NCBI GenBank assembly: GCA_002433235.1
Contig: DJHS01000047.1
Location: 62,001-126,000 of the forward strand
Reading direction: 5' to 3'
DNA length: 64,000 bases
Origin: UBA6614 sp002433235
Lineage (GTDB): Bacteria > Verrucomicrobiota > Verrucomicrobiia > Limisphaerales > UBA1100
A model generated the notes under the pieces. It did no database searches, was not told the origin of the DNA, and was given only the letters and a program-made list of their open reading frames with translations. Below, piece after piece: positions 25,723 to 33,990 of this stretch. The first letter of the stretch is position 1; the number at the start of each line of letters is the position of its first letter. A program made the position numbers and the translations under genes.

Positions 25723-26544
25723 GTGGCGCTTGAAGATCATATTGGAGATGTGTGCCGGAAAGCGCGATTGCAGACTGGCACGGACATGGCCGAGGCGACG
25801 GCGGCGGCGGGTGTGGATGAAGCGGCGTTGCATGCGTTTGAAACGGATGGAATGAGCGCGGCGCATGTGAACGTGAAGGAGTTGGCGACTTTGTTGGGGC
25901 TGGATGCTGAAAAGGCGGGGCGAGTGGCCGATGGCTGGGAGCCTGTGCCTGTGAATTTGTCGAATTGGCGGGAGTTGAGGGTGGTTACGACCGTCGAAGG
26001 TTTTGAGGTGAACAGTTACCTGGTCTGGGATGCTGAAACCCGGGAGGCGGCACTGTTTGATACGGGTTGGTTTGCGGATGGCATTTTTCGTCTTGTCGAA
26101 GAACAGGAGCTGACGTTGCGGGATTTGTTTATTACACACATGCACGGTGATCATGTGGCGGCGATTGGGGAGGTTAGGAAAAGGAATCCGGGAGTGAGGC
26201 TGCATTCCAATTCAACCCATGCGCCCGTGGAGCAGCAGGTTATTCCCGGGAAGCCTGTTGCCGTGGGATGCCTTGAGGTGGACAGCCGGTTGACGCCAGG
26301 CCATGCAGAGGATGGTGTGACGTATGTGGTGAAGAGGTGGCCAGGTGGCGCGCCTGCTGTGGCTGTGGTTGGAGATGCGATTTTTGCGGGATCCATGGGA
26401 AAGGACTTCAAGACTCCTGAACTGGCGAAGCGGAAGATTCGTGAGGAGATTTTTTCGTTACCGTCGGATACCTTGGTTTGTCCGGGGCACGGTCCATTGA
26501 CAACGGTGGGCGAAGAGATTGAAAACAATCCGTTCTTTCCCTGA
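25723..26544 (+). CDS. Metallo-beta-lactamase-fold hydrolase with N-terminal HTH-like domain
   Basis: 273 residues from GTG 25723. Residues about 5-72 resemble an XRE-type helix-turn-helix (DHIGDVCRKARLQTGTDMAE, then VKELATLLGLDAEKAGRVAD). The rest is a glyoxalase II-like metallo-beta-lactamase fold: NSYLVWD, the zinc motif THMHGDH (about residues 138-144), GHAEDGVTY, VVGDAIFAGS and the terminal CPGHGP. The hydrolase chemistry (hydroxyacylglutathione-type or other thioester/phosphoester) is not resolved. The combined architecture suggests either DNA-linked control or a degenerate HTH used as a dimer module. It is divergent from the TPR lipoprotein. Confidence 0.85.
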   Translation: MALEDHIGDVCRKARLQTGTDMAEATAAAGVDEAALHAFETDGMSAAHVNVKELATLLGLDAEKAGRVADGWEPVPVNLSNWRELRVVTTVEGFEVNSYLVWDAETREAALFDTGWFADGIFRLVEEQELTLRDLFITHMHGDHVAAIGEVRKRNPGVRLHSNSTHAPVEQQVIPGKPVAVGCLEVDSRLTPGHAEDGVTYVVKRWPGGAPAVAVVGDAIFAGSMGKDFKTPELAKRKIREEIFSLPSDTLVCPGHGPLTTVGEEIENNPFFP

Positions 26545-26560
26545 AATGAGCGTGTTTGCC

Positions 26561-26590
26561 TTGACGCGGGAGCCGGGCCGGGACTAGCTT
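26561..26590 (+). promoter_or_regulatory. Putative sigma-70-like promoter for ilvH-ilvC
   Basis: TTGACG (26561-26566) and TAGCTT (26585-26590) are 18 bases apart and end 16 bases before the ilvH ATG at 26607. The -35 box is close to consensus and the -10 box is weak. No leader peptide or attenuator fits in the 62-base gap. Confidence 0.4.
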
Positions 26591-26606
26591 GCGCACTCCG
26601 CGAGTC

Positions 26607-27080
26607 ATGCGACACACGATTTCAGTGCTGGTTGAGAACAAGTTTGGCGTGCTCACACGCGTGGCAGGCATGTTCAGCGGTCGTGGCTACAATATTCATT
26701 CGTTGAATGTTGCGCCGACGCATGATCCGAAGTATTCGCGGGCAACCTTGGTGGTTGGTGGCGATGACGCCACGCTGGAGCAGATCGTGAAGCAGCTTCA
26801 AAAGCTGGTGAATGTGCTGGAGGTTACTGATTTTCGGGAACACGAGTATGTGGATCGCGAACTGGTTCTGGTGAAGGTGAAGATCGGCTCAAAAACGCGC
26901 CCGGAGGTGATGCAGATCACGGATATATTCCGCGCCAAGATCGTGGATGTTCAGCCCAAGAGCATGACCATTGAAGTGACGGGCGATGAGAACAAGGTGG
27001 CGAAGTTTGTGGGGTTAATGGAAAATTTTGGAGTGCTTGAATTGACGCGTACGGGCAAGGTGGCCCTGCCGCGATCATGA
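26607..27080 (+). CDS. ilvH: Acetolactate synthase regulatory (small) subunit
   Basis: 157 residues from ATG 26607, the start that gives the typical MRHTISVLVENKFGVLTRVA. An N-terminal ACT domain (RVAGMFSGRGYNIHSLNVAP) is followed by the conserved C-terminal half (VKIGSKTRPEVMQITDIFRA). It confers valine feedback on acetolactate synthase in branched-chain amino acid synthesis. The catalytic subunit ilvB/ilvI normally sits immediately upstream, but here the neighbour is an unrelated hydrolase. ilvC follows after 17 bases. Confidence 0.95.
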   Translation: MRHTISVLVENKFGVLTRVAGMFSGRGYNIHSLNVAPTHDPKYSRATLVVGGDDATLEQIVKQLQKLVNVLEVTDFREHEYVDRELVLVKVKIGSKTRPEVMQITDIFRAKIVDVQPKSMTIEVTGDENKVAKFVGLMENFGVLELTRTGKVALPRS

Positions 27081-27097
27081 ATATTTAACAGGATAAA

Positions 27098-28123
27098 ATG
27101 GCAGCTAAAGTATATACGGACAAGAACGCGGACCTGAAGGTTCTCAAGGATAAAACCCTGGCAGTGCTGGGTTTTGGAAGTCAAGGCCACGCGCATGCGC
27201 TCAACCTCAAGGAGAGCGGCTGCAAGGTGATTATTGGCTTGTACAAGGGTAGCAAATCCCGGCGCGTGGCAAAGCAACGCGGCTTGGAGGTTTGTGACAC
27301 GGGCGAGGCAGTGAAGCGCGCGGATGTGATCATGGTGGCACTTCCAGACACCAAGCAGGCTTCAGTTTATGAAAAGGACATTGCGCCGAACCTGTCGAAG
27401 GGCAAGGCGCTGCTGTTTTCCCACGGGTTTTCGATTCACTTCAAGACGGTCGTGCCGCCGAAGGACGTGGATGTAATCATGGTGGCGCCCAAGGGCCCCG
27501 GCCATATTGTTCGCCGCCAATTTGTGGAAGGCAAGGGTGTGCCTTCCCTGATCGCGATTCATCAGAACTCTACTCGGAAGGCCAAGAAGATTGCGCTGGC
27601 GTGGGCAAAGGGAATTGGTGGAACACGAGCTGGAGTGATCCAGACGACCTTTGAAGAGGAGACGGAGACTGACTTGTTTGGTGAGCAAACTGTGCTATGT
27701 GGCGGGGCCAGTGCGCTGGTGCAGGCGGGTTATGAGACATTGGTCGAGGCTGGCTATCAGCCGGAGATGGCTTATTTTGAGTGTCTGCATGAGTTGAAGC
27801 TGATTGTGGATCTGATGAATGAGGCTGGAATCAGTGGGATGCGTTTTTCCATCTCGGAAACAGCAAAGTGGGGTGACGTGAGTGTTGGGCCAAAGATTAT
27901 CGATGCGAGCGTGAAGAAGCGCATGAAGACGGCACTCAAGGAGATTCAAAACGGCAAGTTTGCCAAGGGCTGGGTGAAGGAATACGAGACGGGTTACAAG
28001 CGCTACAACAAGCTCTTGAAGGATGGGGAGAAGCACGGAATCGAGAAGGTGGGTTCGCGGTTGCGTGGGATGATGCCTTGGATGAAAAAGCGGAAAGTCA
28101 AAGGCGCTCAGGCTGCCTATTGA
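27098..28123 (+). CDS. ilvC: Ketol-acid reductoisomerase (class I)
   Basis: 341 residues, the short class I form. The NADPH-binding LAVLGFGSQGHAHALNLKES is at about residues 22-41, with a basic and serine-bearing loop (YKGSKSRR) fitting NADPH preference. The substrate and metal region shows EEETETDLFGEQTVLCGG and the helical knot FECLHELKLIVDLMNEAGIS. It converts acetolactate or acetohydroxybutyrate to dihydroxy acids for Val, Leu and Ile synthesis. It is co-directional with ilvH. Confidence 0.97.
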   Translation: MAAKVYTDKNADLKVLKDKTLAVLGFGSQGHAHALNLKESGCKVIIGLYKGSKSRRVAKQRGLEVCDTGEAVKRADVIMVALPDTKQASVYEKDIAPNLSKGKALLFSHGFSIHFKTVVPPKDVDVIMVAPKGPGHIVRRQFVEGKGVPSLIAIHQNSTRKAKKIALAWAKGIGGTRAGVIQTTFEEETETDLFGEQTVLCGGASALVQAGYETLVEAGYQPEMAYFECLHELKLIVDLMNEAGISGMRFSISETAKWGDVSVGPKIIDASVKKRMKTALKEIQNGKFAKGWVKEYETGYKRYNKLLKDGEKHGIEKVGSRLRGMMPWMKKRKVKGAQAAY

Positions 28124-28181
28124 TCTGCTTGAGCATAAAAAAGGCTCGCAAGTGAAACCGACCTCGGGTAGGTTGGCCTGA

Positions 28182-29111
28182 GTGAGGGGAGGAATTTTCT
28201 ATCGTATTCGATTAATTGCGGTTTGCTTTGGGCTGGGGGTCTCCATGGATGTCCTGTCTCAGGAGCCGCCAGTCAAGGAGACGGGGCCAAAAAATGAAAA
28301 GCCCCGGCCGGAAACGGTACCAGCAAGTGTGGAGCCCAAGGTTGTGGAGGCGGCTCCGAGCGAAACTCCGACGGCGGCTGAGGGTGTTCCCGGCAAGACG
28401 GCTGAGGAAGGTTTGCCCAAGCCTAGCGAGAGGGATGAGCCGGAGATTCCCATGCCAGAGCCATTTGATGGGGTGGATATCGGCAGTTTCATTAAAAGTA
28501 ATCCGTTTGGTTTAGAGCGGGGAACACCGAAAGCCGCGCCTCCTCCCAAGACGGTGATTAAGGAATCCAAGCCCATCGTCAGGCTTACGGGCATGACAGC
28601 GTTTAGAGGGAACAAAAAGGTGCTGCTTGAGATCAAGGTGTCGGGTGCCGCCGCAACTCCGTTGTATCATACCTTGCGGGAGGGGGACTCGGCAAATGGC
28701 GTGAAGGTGTTGAGTATCGATCCGGAAAAGGGGCGGGTAGAGTTGGAAATCAAGGGTGACAAGGAGGCACGTTCATTTGATGAGGATGAGGAGGGGGAAG
28801 TTGAGCCAATGGGCCCCAGTTCGGGGGGCACTCGGACAAATCGACGGCCAACGATTCAAAGACCCAAGGATGGGGGAAGGGGGCCATTGAAGACCATTCC
28901 AACCCGCAACAATCGTAGCGAAACAAAGCCGGCTCCATTCAAGTTGCCATCAACGGCCGGAAAGGCCGTTGAACATCGTGAGTTGCCTGTTTTTGACAAG
29001 ATCACCCAGACTGAGATGATTGTTGCCAGCCAGATCAAGACTCAGCGCGAATTTCCCCGCGGTGTGGTGGACAGTGAGCCGCCTACGGATTTGCCTTTAC
29101 GCCAGCGTTAA
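28182..29111 (+). CDS. Secreted Pro/Glu-rich protein with GspC/PilP-like segment
   Basis: 309 residues from GTG 28182. The N-terminal segment IRLIAVCFGLGVSMDVLS looks like a signal peptide. A low-complexity Pro/Glu/Lys stretch follows (to about residue 90). Residues about 125-200 (KPIVRLTGMTAFRGNKKVLL, YHTLREGDSANGVKVLSIDP) resemble the homology region of PilP/GspC-type secretion or pilus proteins. The C-terminus is again disordered and basic. It could be a periplasmic partner of a type II secretion or type IV pilus machine encoded elsewhere; this is inferred from one segment only. It overlaps the convergent gene by 4 bases. Confidence 0.6.
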   Translation: MRGGIFYRIRLIAVCFGLGVSMDVLSQEPPVKETGPKNEKPRPETVPASVEPKVVEAAPSETPTAAEGVPGKTAEEGLPKPSERDEPEIPMPEPFDGVDIGSFIKSNPFGLERGTPKAAPPPKTVIKESKPIVRLTGMTAFRGNKKVLLEIKVSGAAATPLYHTLREGDSANGVKVLSIDPEKGRVELEIKGDKEARSFDEDEEGEVEPMGPSSGGTRTNRRPTIQRPKDGGRGPLKTIPTRNNRSETKPAPFKLPSTAGKAVEHRELPVFDKITQTEMIVASQIKTQREFPRGVVDSEPPTDLPLRQR

Positions 29112-30409
29112 CCAACGGAGCACGGGGCGAGCACGGCCTCGGGCATGCCGTGAATGACTTTCTTGTTTGCGGGGCATACCGTGGCGAGAATTCCTCCTAG
29201 ACAGCTGGAGTGATCCATTCCGCTGTCCTGCGCAAAATAGTAGGGGCACAGTCGAGCGCGGCCATCAAGAATCTGCTCCTCTTCGGATTCAAAATTAAAC
29301 CAATGGATGTCCAGTCGGCGCGGTTTGTGAAATTTTTGAATGACGTGTGGGCTGGAATGAAATTCTTCAATCGCGTTCTGCAATGCGTTTGACCATTTGT
29401 TCTTGGGTAAATCATGTCCGACAAAGATGCCTCGGGAGCCCCAGGCGAATTCTGAAAACCCAGACACTTTTAATACGAGTTGTCGGCGGCGTTGGGAAAA
29501 ATCGCCGGCTTCAATCCAGTTCGTGATATCTAGGCCCGGGATTTTTCCATCAACGCGTTGGGGATCCGGTTCAACGGCCCATGTGGCAGGCGTGTGTTCC
29601 AGAAGGAATTGAAATGAATCTTCACCAAGTTCCCTTTCCCAGTATTCCTTCAACCGTGGATCATGAAGCAGAGCCAGGAGAAGTTTCTCTTCCAGGAATG
29701 TCTTGGGCGGAGGTGTGACCTTTAGTCCGTTATTTGCAAAAAGAAGGGTGGCGCATTTGACATTGTCCAAATCAAACATCTCAAAGAATCGGTAGACCGT
29801 ATCGCTGTCGAACCAGTCAGTAAATGAAGAATCACGAACCACGAAACGATCATCCAGCAATCCACATAACCAATTCATTTCGGGTCTGTAAGTGGAGGAT
29901 TCTTCTGAAATGATGATGTGGCAATTGTTGTGCCCCTCGAATATGTGGGTGAATCCGTCACGCATTCCGCGAGGACCGCCAATGACTTCAAAGCCGGCTT
30001 TGGAGTAGGTCTTGTTCAGCCAAGCCGTCAGGCCGATGCCGCCGGGGATGTTATCCAGCTCGGTAATCGTCCAGCCATTCTCCGTTAGCAGGATGTCCGG
30101 CCGGATCACATTGGGAAGACTGTTTCTGAACCGGCTGTGCCTGTTGAGAGAAATAATTTCCTTGGGCTTGCCCTGATCCAAAAGCACGGAAACCCATGGA
30201 TGAAGTTTGCGCGCGGTGCTTTTATGGTAAAGGTGGTTTGAGGCCCGGTAAAATTTATGGAGGATGGGGCCAAGGCTTTCCAATTCGCGGGCAATTTTGC
30301 CCGGTAACATGAGTGGTTTTGTTGCAATCCGCCAATGGTGGCCGGCGAACAGGCCCTCAACGGGGAGTTGGTCGCGGATGAATTTCGCGCGGCGGGCTGT
30401 GTGATCCAT
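29108..30409 (-). CDS. ATP-grasp-like protein of unknown function
   Basis: 433 residues with no signal peptide. The segment NVIRPDILLTENGWTITELD followed by NIPGGIGLTAWLNKTY, and later KVSGFSEFAWGSRGIFVGHD, is reminiscent of ATP-grasp ligases of the glutathionylspermidine-synthase type (acidic Mg-ATP residues, a Lys-x-Ser...WGSRG phosphate-binding region). I do not recognise the exact family. The C-terminus has several Cys (LCPYYFAQDSGMDHSSC, then CP and PCSVG). It begins 1 base after the proA stop and is therefore the last gene of the hisC-argA-proA series. A ligase acting on an amino acid or peptide is a guess. Confidence 0.55.
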   Translation of the reverse strand: MDHTARRAKFIRDQLPVEGLFAGHHWRIATKPLMLPGKIARELESLGPILHKFYRASNHLYHKSTARKLHPWVSVLLDQGKPKEIISLNRHSRFRNSLPNVIRPDILLTENGWTITELDNIPGGIGLTAWLNKTYSKAGFEVIGGPRGMRDGFTHIFEGHNNCHIIISEESSTYRPEMNWLCGLLDDRFVVRDSSFTDWFDSDTVYRFFEMFDLDNVKCATLLFANNGLKVTPPPKTFLEEKLLLALLHDPRLKEYWERELGEDSFQFLLEHTPATWAVEPDPQRVDGKIPGLDITNWIEAGDFSQRRRQLVLKVSGFSEFAWGSRGIFVGHDLPKNKWSNALQNAIEEFHSSPHVIQKFHKPRRLDIHWFNFESEEEQILDGRARLCPYYFAQDSGMDHSSCLGGILATVCPANKKVIHGMPEAVLAPCSVG

Positions 30410-30410
30410 T

Positions 30411-31676
30411 TTATTCGCGGATCAAGCCGTCCGCCATGCCGAGCCACTTGTAACTGGTCAACTCCGCCAAGCCCATGGGGCCCCGAGCGCCGATCTTGTC
30501 GGTGCTGATCCCAATCTCCGCACCCATGCCGAATTGTCCACCATCGGTGAATCGTGTTGAGGCGTTCCAAAATACGGTTGAGGAATCTATCTCATTTTGA
30601 AAACGGGCGGCTGCATTTTCATCGTCTGTTACAATGGCATCGGTGTGTCCGGACCCATGTTGGTTGATATGCTCGATAGCGCCGTCAAGCCCGTCAACAG
30701 TTCGAATTGCGCAAACCAAGTCCAAGTATTCCGTGTCCCAATCCTCCGCGCTGGCTGTTTTACAGCCATTGCCGATGATCTGGCAGGCGGTCTCATCAGC
30801 GCGCAATTCCACCCCTTTGTTAGTCAATGCGGTGGCAAGGGAGGGGAGGAGGTTTTGTGCCGCGGCCCTGTCAATGAGAAGAGTTTCCATTGCGTTGCAG
30901 ACACCTGGCCTGTGGGTCTTGGAATTGACGGCGATGTCCATGGCCATTTGAGGATCGGCCTTTGAATCAATATAAACGGAACAAATTCCCTTGTAGTGTT
31001 TAATGACGGGGACGCGCGAGCATTCGGCAACCGCTCGAATGAGACCCTCTCCGCCACGGGGGATGCACAGGTCGACATGACTCGTTTGGGCCAACAGTTC
31101 GGGAATGGCCGCACGATCTGTGGTGGGAACAACTTGAATTGATTCGGCAGGAAAATCGGCTGACGTGGCCTGTCCGGCCTCCACCATGAGTCGGGCGATG
31201 GTTTGATTGGAATTTAGGGCTTCCTTGCCGCCCCTGAGGATGGTGGCGTTTCCGGATTTGAAACAAAGGCCGGCGGCGTCGGCAGTGACATTGGGGCGGG
31301 ATTCATAAATGATCACCACTACCCCGATGGGGGTGGTGACTTTACGGAGAATCAGGCCATTGGGTCGTTCGCGCTTTTCCAAGACTCTCCCCACGGGATC
31401 GGCGAGTTCGGCGACCTCTCGCAGGCCTGCGGCCATCCCCGCGATGCGCTCATCAGTGAGTAATAGTCGATCCAGCATGGCTTGTGACAGGCCCATTTCC
31501 CGGCCGGCAGCCATGTCTATGGTGTTCGCTTGCTGTATGGCGCTTGCGTTGTTCTCGATGGTAGAGGCCATGGTCGTGAGGCAGGCACTCTTGTCATCGG
31601 TGGACATACGCGTCAGCAGGCGCGATGCCTTCTTGGATTCGCTCGCCAACTCCGACATTTGCTCAGTGAGGCTCAT
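30411..31676 (-). CDS. proA: Gamma-glutamyl phosphate reductase
   Basis: 421 residues, the standard length. NADPH-dependent reduction of glutamyl-5-phosphate to glutamate semialdehyde in proline synthesis. Visible hallmarks: VTTPIGVVVIIYESRPNVTA, ATILRGGKEALNSN, and the catalytic Cys in HRPGVCNAMETLL. The C-terminal FGMGAEIGISTDKIGARGPM is intact. The partner kinase proB lies 9 kb away on the opposite strand rather than adjacent. It starts 13 bases after the YkuD gene. Confidence 0.97.
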   Translation of the reverse strand: MSLTEQMSELASESKKASRLLTRMSTDDKSACLTTMASTIENNASAIQQANTIDMAAGREMGLSQAMLDRLLLTDERIAGMAAGLREVAELADPVGRVLEKRERPNGLILRKVTTPIGVVVIIYESRPNVTADAAGLCFKSGNATILRGGKEALNSNQTIARLMVEAGQATSADFPAESIQVVPTTDRAAIPELLAQTSHVDLCIPRGGEGLIRAVAECSRVPVIKHYKGICSVYIDSKADPQMAMDIAVNSKTHRPGVCNAMETLLIDRAAAQNLLPSLATALTNKGVELRADETACQIIGNGCKTASAEDWDTEYLDLVCAIRTVDGLDGAIEHINQHGSGHTDAIVTDDENAAARFQNEIDSSTVFWNASTRFTDGGQFGMGAEIGISTDKIGARGPMGLAELTSYKWLGMADGLIRE

Positions 31677-31689
31677 GCTTGCGGGGATG

Positions 31690-32253
31690 CTAATCCAATG
31701 CGGCTCTGTGCGGAAGCTGGAATTGGCCGATTAAAACAAGGCTGCCAACGGACAGTTTGTCGCACAGGGGAATCAGATCGTGGGCGGCCATGTGGATGCA
31801 GCCTTGGGATGCGGGTTGGCCGAGGGTAGATTCATCTCCAATACCGTGGATGTAAATATAGCGATCATGCGAATCGACATTTCCTCCTTTATTGAGCCCG
31901 TCTTCCAAGCCGTCGAGCCAGAGGATTCGGTGAGCTATTTCCGCATTTGGGTTCTTGGGTGTAATTTGGCCAATCACTTTGCGGCCTTTAAAGATTGCTC
32001 CGGAAGGGAGGTCATCGCCAAATTTTTCCGCTATGCGGTGTAAGCCCGTCGGGGTTTTTCGTGAGCCTTGTTTCTGCCCAATCCCAAAGCGTGAAGTGGA
32101 GATGGTAAACAGCTCGGCAGGGGCATAGTTGGGTCCATTCTGCAATACGGCGGCGCGTTGATCAGCGGTTGAAACAAGAATTACATTGGGGGTGGGTCGG
32201 ATATCGAGCCGGTTGCATGTTTCGCGCAATTTTTGGAGTGCTGCGTCAATCAT
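31690..32253 (-). CDS. YkuD-type L,D-transpeptidase domain protein
   Basis: 187 residues. The YkuD active site is present as IYIHGIGDE and, about 10 residues later, PASQGCIHMAAHDLI, with the nucleophilic Cys in SQGCIHM. Such enzymes cross-link peptidoglycan 3-3 or attach proteins to it. There is no signal peptide: the protein begins MIDAALQKLRETCNRLDIRP. It overlaps the upstream small membrane-anchored protein by 4 bases, so export might depend on another route, or the enzyme may act inside the cell. Alternatives include a carboxypeptidase-like activity. Confidence 0.85.
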   Translation of the reverse strand: MIDAALQKLRETCNRLDIRPTPNVILVSTADQRAAVLQNGPNYAPAELFTISTSRFGIGQKQGSRKTPTGLHRIAEKFGDDLPSGAIFKGRKVIGQITPKNPNAEIAHRILWLDGLEDGLNKGGNVDSHDRYIYIHGIGDESTLGQPASQGCIHMAAHDLIPLCDKLSVGSLVLIGQFQLPHRAALD

Positions 32254-32663
32254 GGTGACCTGAATTCTTCAATCGGAATGAAGGTGGAATGATTTCCTTC
32301 GCCCACATGCAGGCCATTTTTCAGCCACTCGATCCGGCTCCATTGGCGGGCGGCTAGGTCGGGCGTCTTTGCCAGGCCCAGTCTGTGGGGAAGTGTGAAC
32401 CGCTGTCCTTCGTTTTCCCTGCCAATATAAACTTGAAGCCAAACCGCATGGCCGCGGAATTTGTTTGTCATGTAGGGGGTGAGAAAGATGTGGGCGCCGT
32501 AAGATGGGTTGTCTCGGATGCCGTCACTCCACTTTACGGCGACGGTGTCGCCCAAGGTCATGGAATTTTTTCGCGTAGAGATGACTGCGCCGGTGCCGTA
32601 ACCGATGAGCAGGCAGACGAAGGCGATCAGGAAATACTCCGCGAAGTGTTTGGGCAGTGCCAC
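32250..32663 (-). CDS. Membrane-anchored protein of unknown function
   Basis: 137 residues with one N-terminal transmembrane segment (FLIAFVCLLIGYGTGAVIS) followed by a predominantly beta periplasmic part (TVAVKWSDGIRDNPSYGAHI, GHAVWLQVYIGRE, WLKNGLHVGEG). I do not recognise a family. It overlaps the YkuD gene by 4 bases and lies 3 bases after argA, so it belongs to the same transcript. Pairing with a transpeptidase lacking its own signal suggests a joint envelope function; this is inference. Confidence 0.75.
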   Translation of the reverse strand: MALPKHFAEYFLIAFVCLLIGYGTGAVISTRKNSMTLGDTVAVKWSDGIRDNPSYGAHIFLTPYMTNKFRGHAVWLQVYIGRENEGQRFTLPHRLGLAKTPDLAARQWSRIEWLKNGLHVGEGNHSTFIPIEEFRSP

Positions 32664-32666
32664 GTC

Positions 32667-33947
32667 CTAAAGGGTGAGATGCTTGATGAGAATGCGGGAG
32701 TTTCGGCCGTTGCGTTCGTACTCTTCCCGGCGCGAAGTAGGGAGGTCGCTGGAGCTGCCTTCGTCAAAGTCGGCCTTGGTTTTGAAATAAGTGAATGCCT
32801 GCGTTGAAAGTGTCACCAGTTTCTTTTGTTTGCGCTCGGCGGCCTTGTCGACGGTGTACTGGACGAGCTTTTGGCCAATGCCTTGGTTGGAGTGCGATGG
32901 ACTGACATAAAGGTGCATCAGTTCGGCGGTGTTTTCACCGGGATACTCTTTCATGGCCACGCAGGCGACCGGATTGTTGTCAATGTCGTAAATGAAATAA
33001 TCTCCAATGTTTTTGTCGATGTTTTCGCGAGACCGGCTGACCAGCTCATCATTATTCATGGCTTCGCGGGTAAGCTTGAGAATGTTGGGGCTGTCCTTCT
33101 TGTTTGCTGGACGAATCTGCTGGTATTCGTTGGCATAGATGAGGGTTCCGATGCCTTCGTTGGAGAAAACTTCGGCCAAGAGGCCCTCAGCTACGCGGCC
33201 ATCAATGAGATGGACACGTTGGACTCCTTTGGTGCAGGCGGTTGCGGCGTGGCGTGCCTTGGAATAGAATGAAGGCTCAATATAATTTGGTTCGGCCAAT
33301 GCCTTTTCTAGGTCGCTCGCAAGAATTTGCCGGATGAGCTGGCCTCGAATGTGAAGACCTTCGGCGCTGGTGATGAAAATGAGCTTTATGGGGCTGAGCG
33401 CCTCGGAGACGGCGAGAGCCACAGCGTCGGAGTTCACCCGAAAGGTATTGCCTTCACCATCAAAGCCCAGAGGGGGGATGACAGGGATAATTCCCTCCGA
33501 GAGCAGAGTCTTGATCATGGACACATCGACGCGCTCAACGCGGCCGGTATGCTGTTGGTCAACACCATTGATGATACCCTTGGGGTGGGCGGTGATAGCA
33601 TTGGCGGTGGCGGCGCGTTGATCGCTGATGGAAAGGCCCTCCAGAATCTCGTGTGTGAGCCGGTTGGAGGCGGTCATGGCCAATTCCAACGTGGTGCCAT
33701 CTGTGACTCCTGTGCCGTCAAGGTTGCTGGGTTTCAGGCTGCGCTCCTCGGCGAGCTGGAGGATTTGGGCACCCGCGCCGTGGACGAGAACAACCCGAAT
33801 GTTCAGAGAACGAAGAACTGCGATGTCGAGCAGTAGATTGGTGAAGTTGACATCTGAGACCACACCGCCATCCGCGCTGATGACAAATGTCTGGTCGCGG
33901 AAGCGTGGAATGTACTGTAGAATGCCTCTTAAATCGGTTGGCTTCAC
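32667..33947 (-). CDS. argA: N-acetylglutamate synthase (kinase-fold plus GNAT)
   Basis: 426 residues with the classical ArgA layout. An amino-acid-kinase domain (about 1-285: FVISADGGVVSDVNFTNLLL, RVVLVHGAGAQILQLAEE, FRVNSDAVALAVSEAL) is followed by a GNAT acetyltransferase domain (about 290-426: NPVACVAMKEYPGENTAELM, LYVSPSHSNQGIGQKLVQYT). It makes N-acetylglutamate from glutamate and acetyl-CoA, the first arginine-pathway step. In such proteins the kinase fold binds arginine as feedback inhibitor. It lies between hisC and a small membrane protein gene. Confidence 0.95.
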   Translation of the reverse strand: MKPTDLRGILQYIPRFRDQTFVISADGGVVSDVNFTNLLLDIAVLRSLNIRVVLVHGAGAQILQLAEERSLKPSNLDGTGVTDGTTLELAMTASNRLTHEILEGLSISDQRAATANAITAHPKGIINGVDQQHTGRVERVDVSMIKTLLSEGIIPVIPPLGFDGEGNTFRVNSDAVALAVSEALSPIKLIFITSAEGLHIRGQLIRQILASDLEKALAEPNYIEPSFYSKARHAATACTKGVQRVHLIDGRVAEGLLAEVFSNEGIGTLIYANEYQQIRPANKKDSPNILKLTREAMNNDELVSRSRENIDKNIGDYFIYDIDNNPVACVAMKEYPGENTAELMHLYVSPSHSNQGIGQKLVQYTVDKAAERKQKKLVTLSTQAFTYFKTKADFDEGSSSDLPTSRREEYERNGRNSRILIKHLTL

Positions 33948-33990
33948 GTGTGCTGTGGGTTACATTGGTTGGGGAGAGCGTGCAATGCTT

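Noticed and set aside
25645..26205. N-terminal extension of the TPR lipoprotein frame
   Set aside because: The extension lies antisense to the hydrolase gene and lacks TPR text; the GTG at 25644 gives a proper lipoprotein signal.
28124..28181. Possible terminator after ilvC
   Set aside because: CCGACC/GGTTGG can pair around 28160 but there is no T-run after it, and the stem is short and partly G-T.
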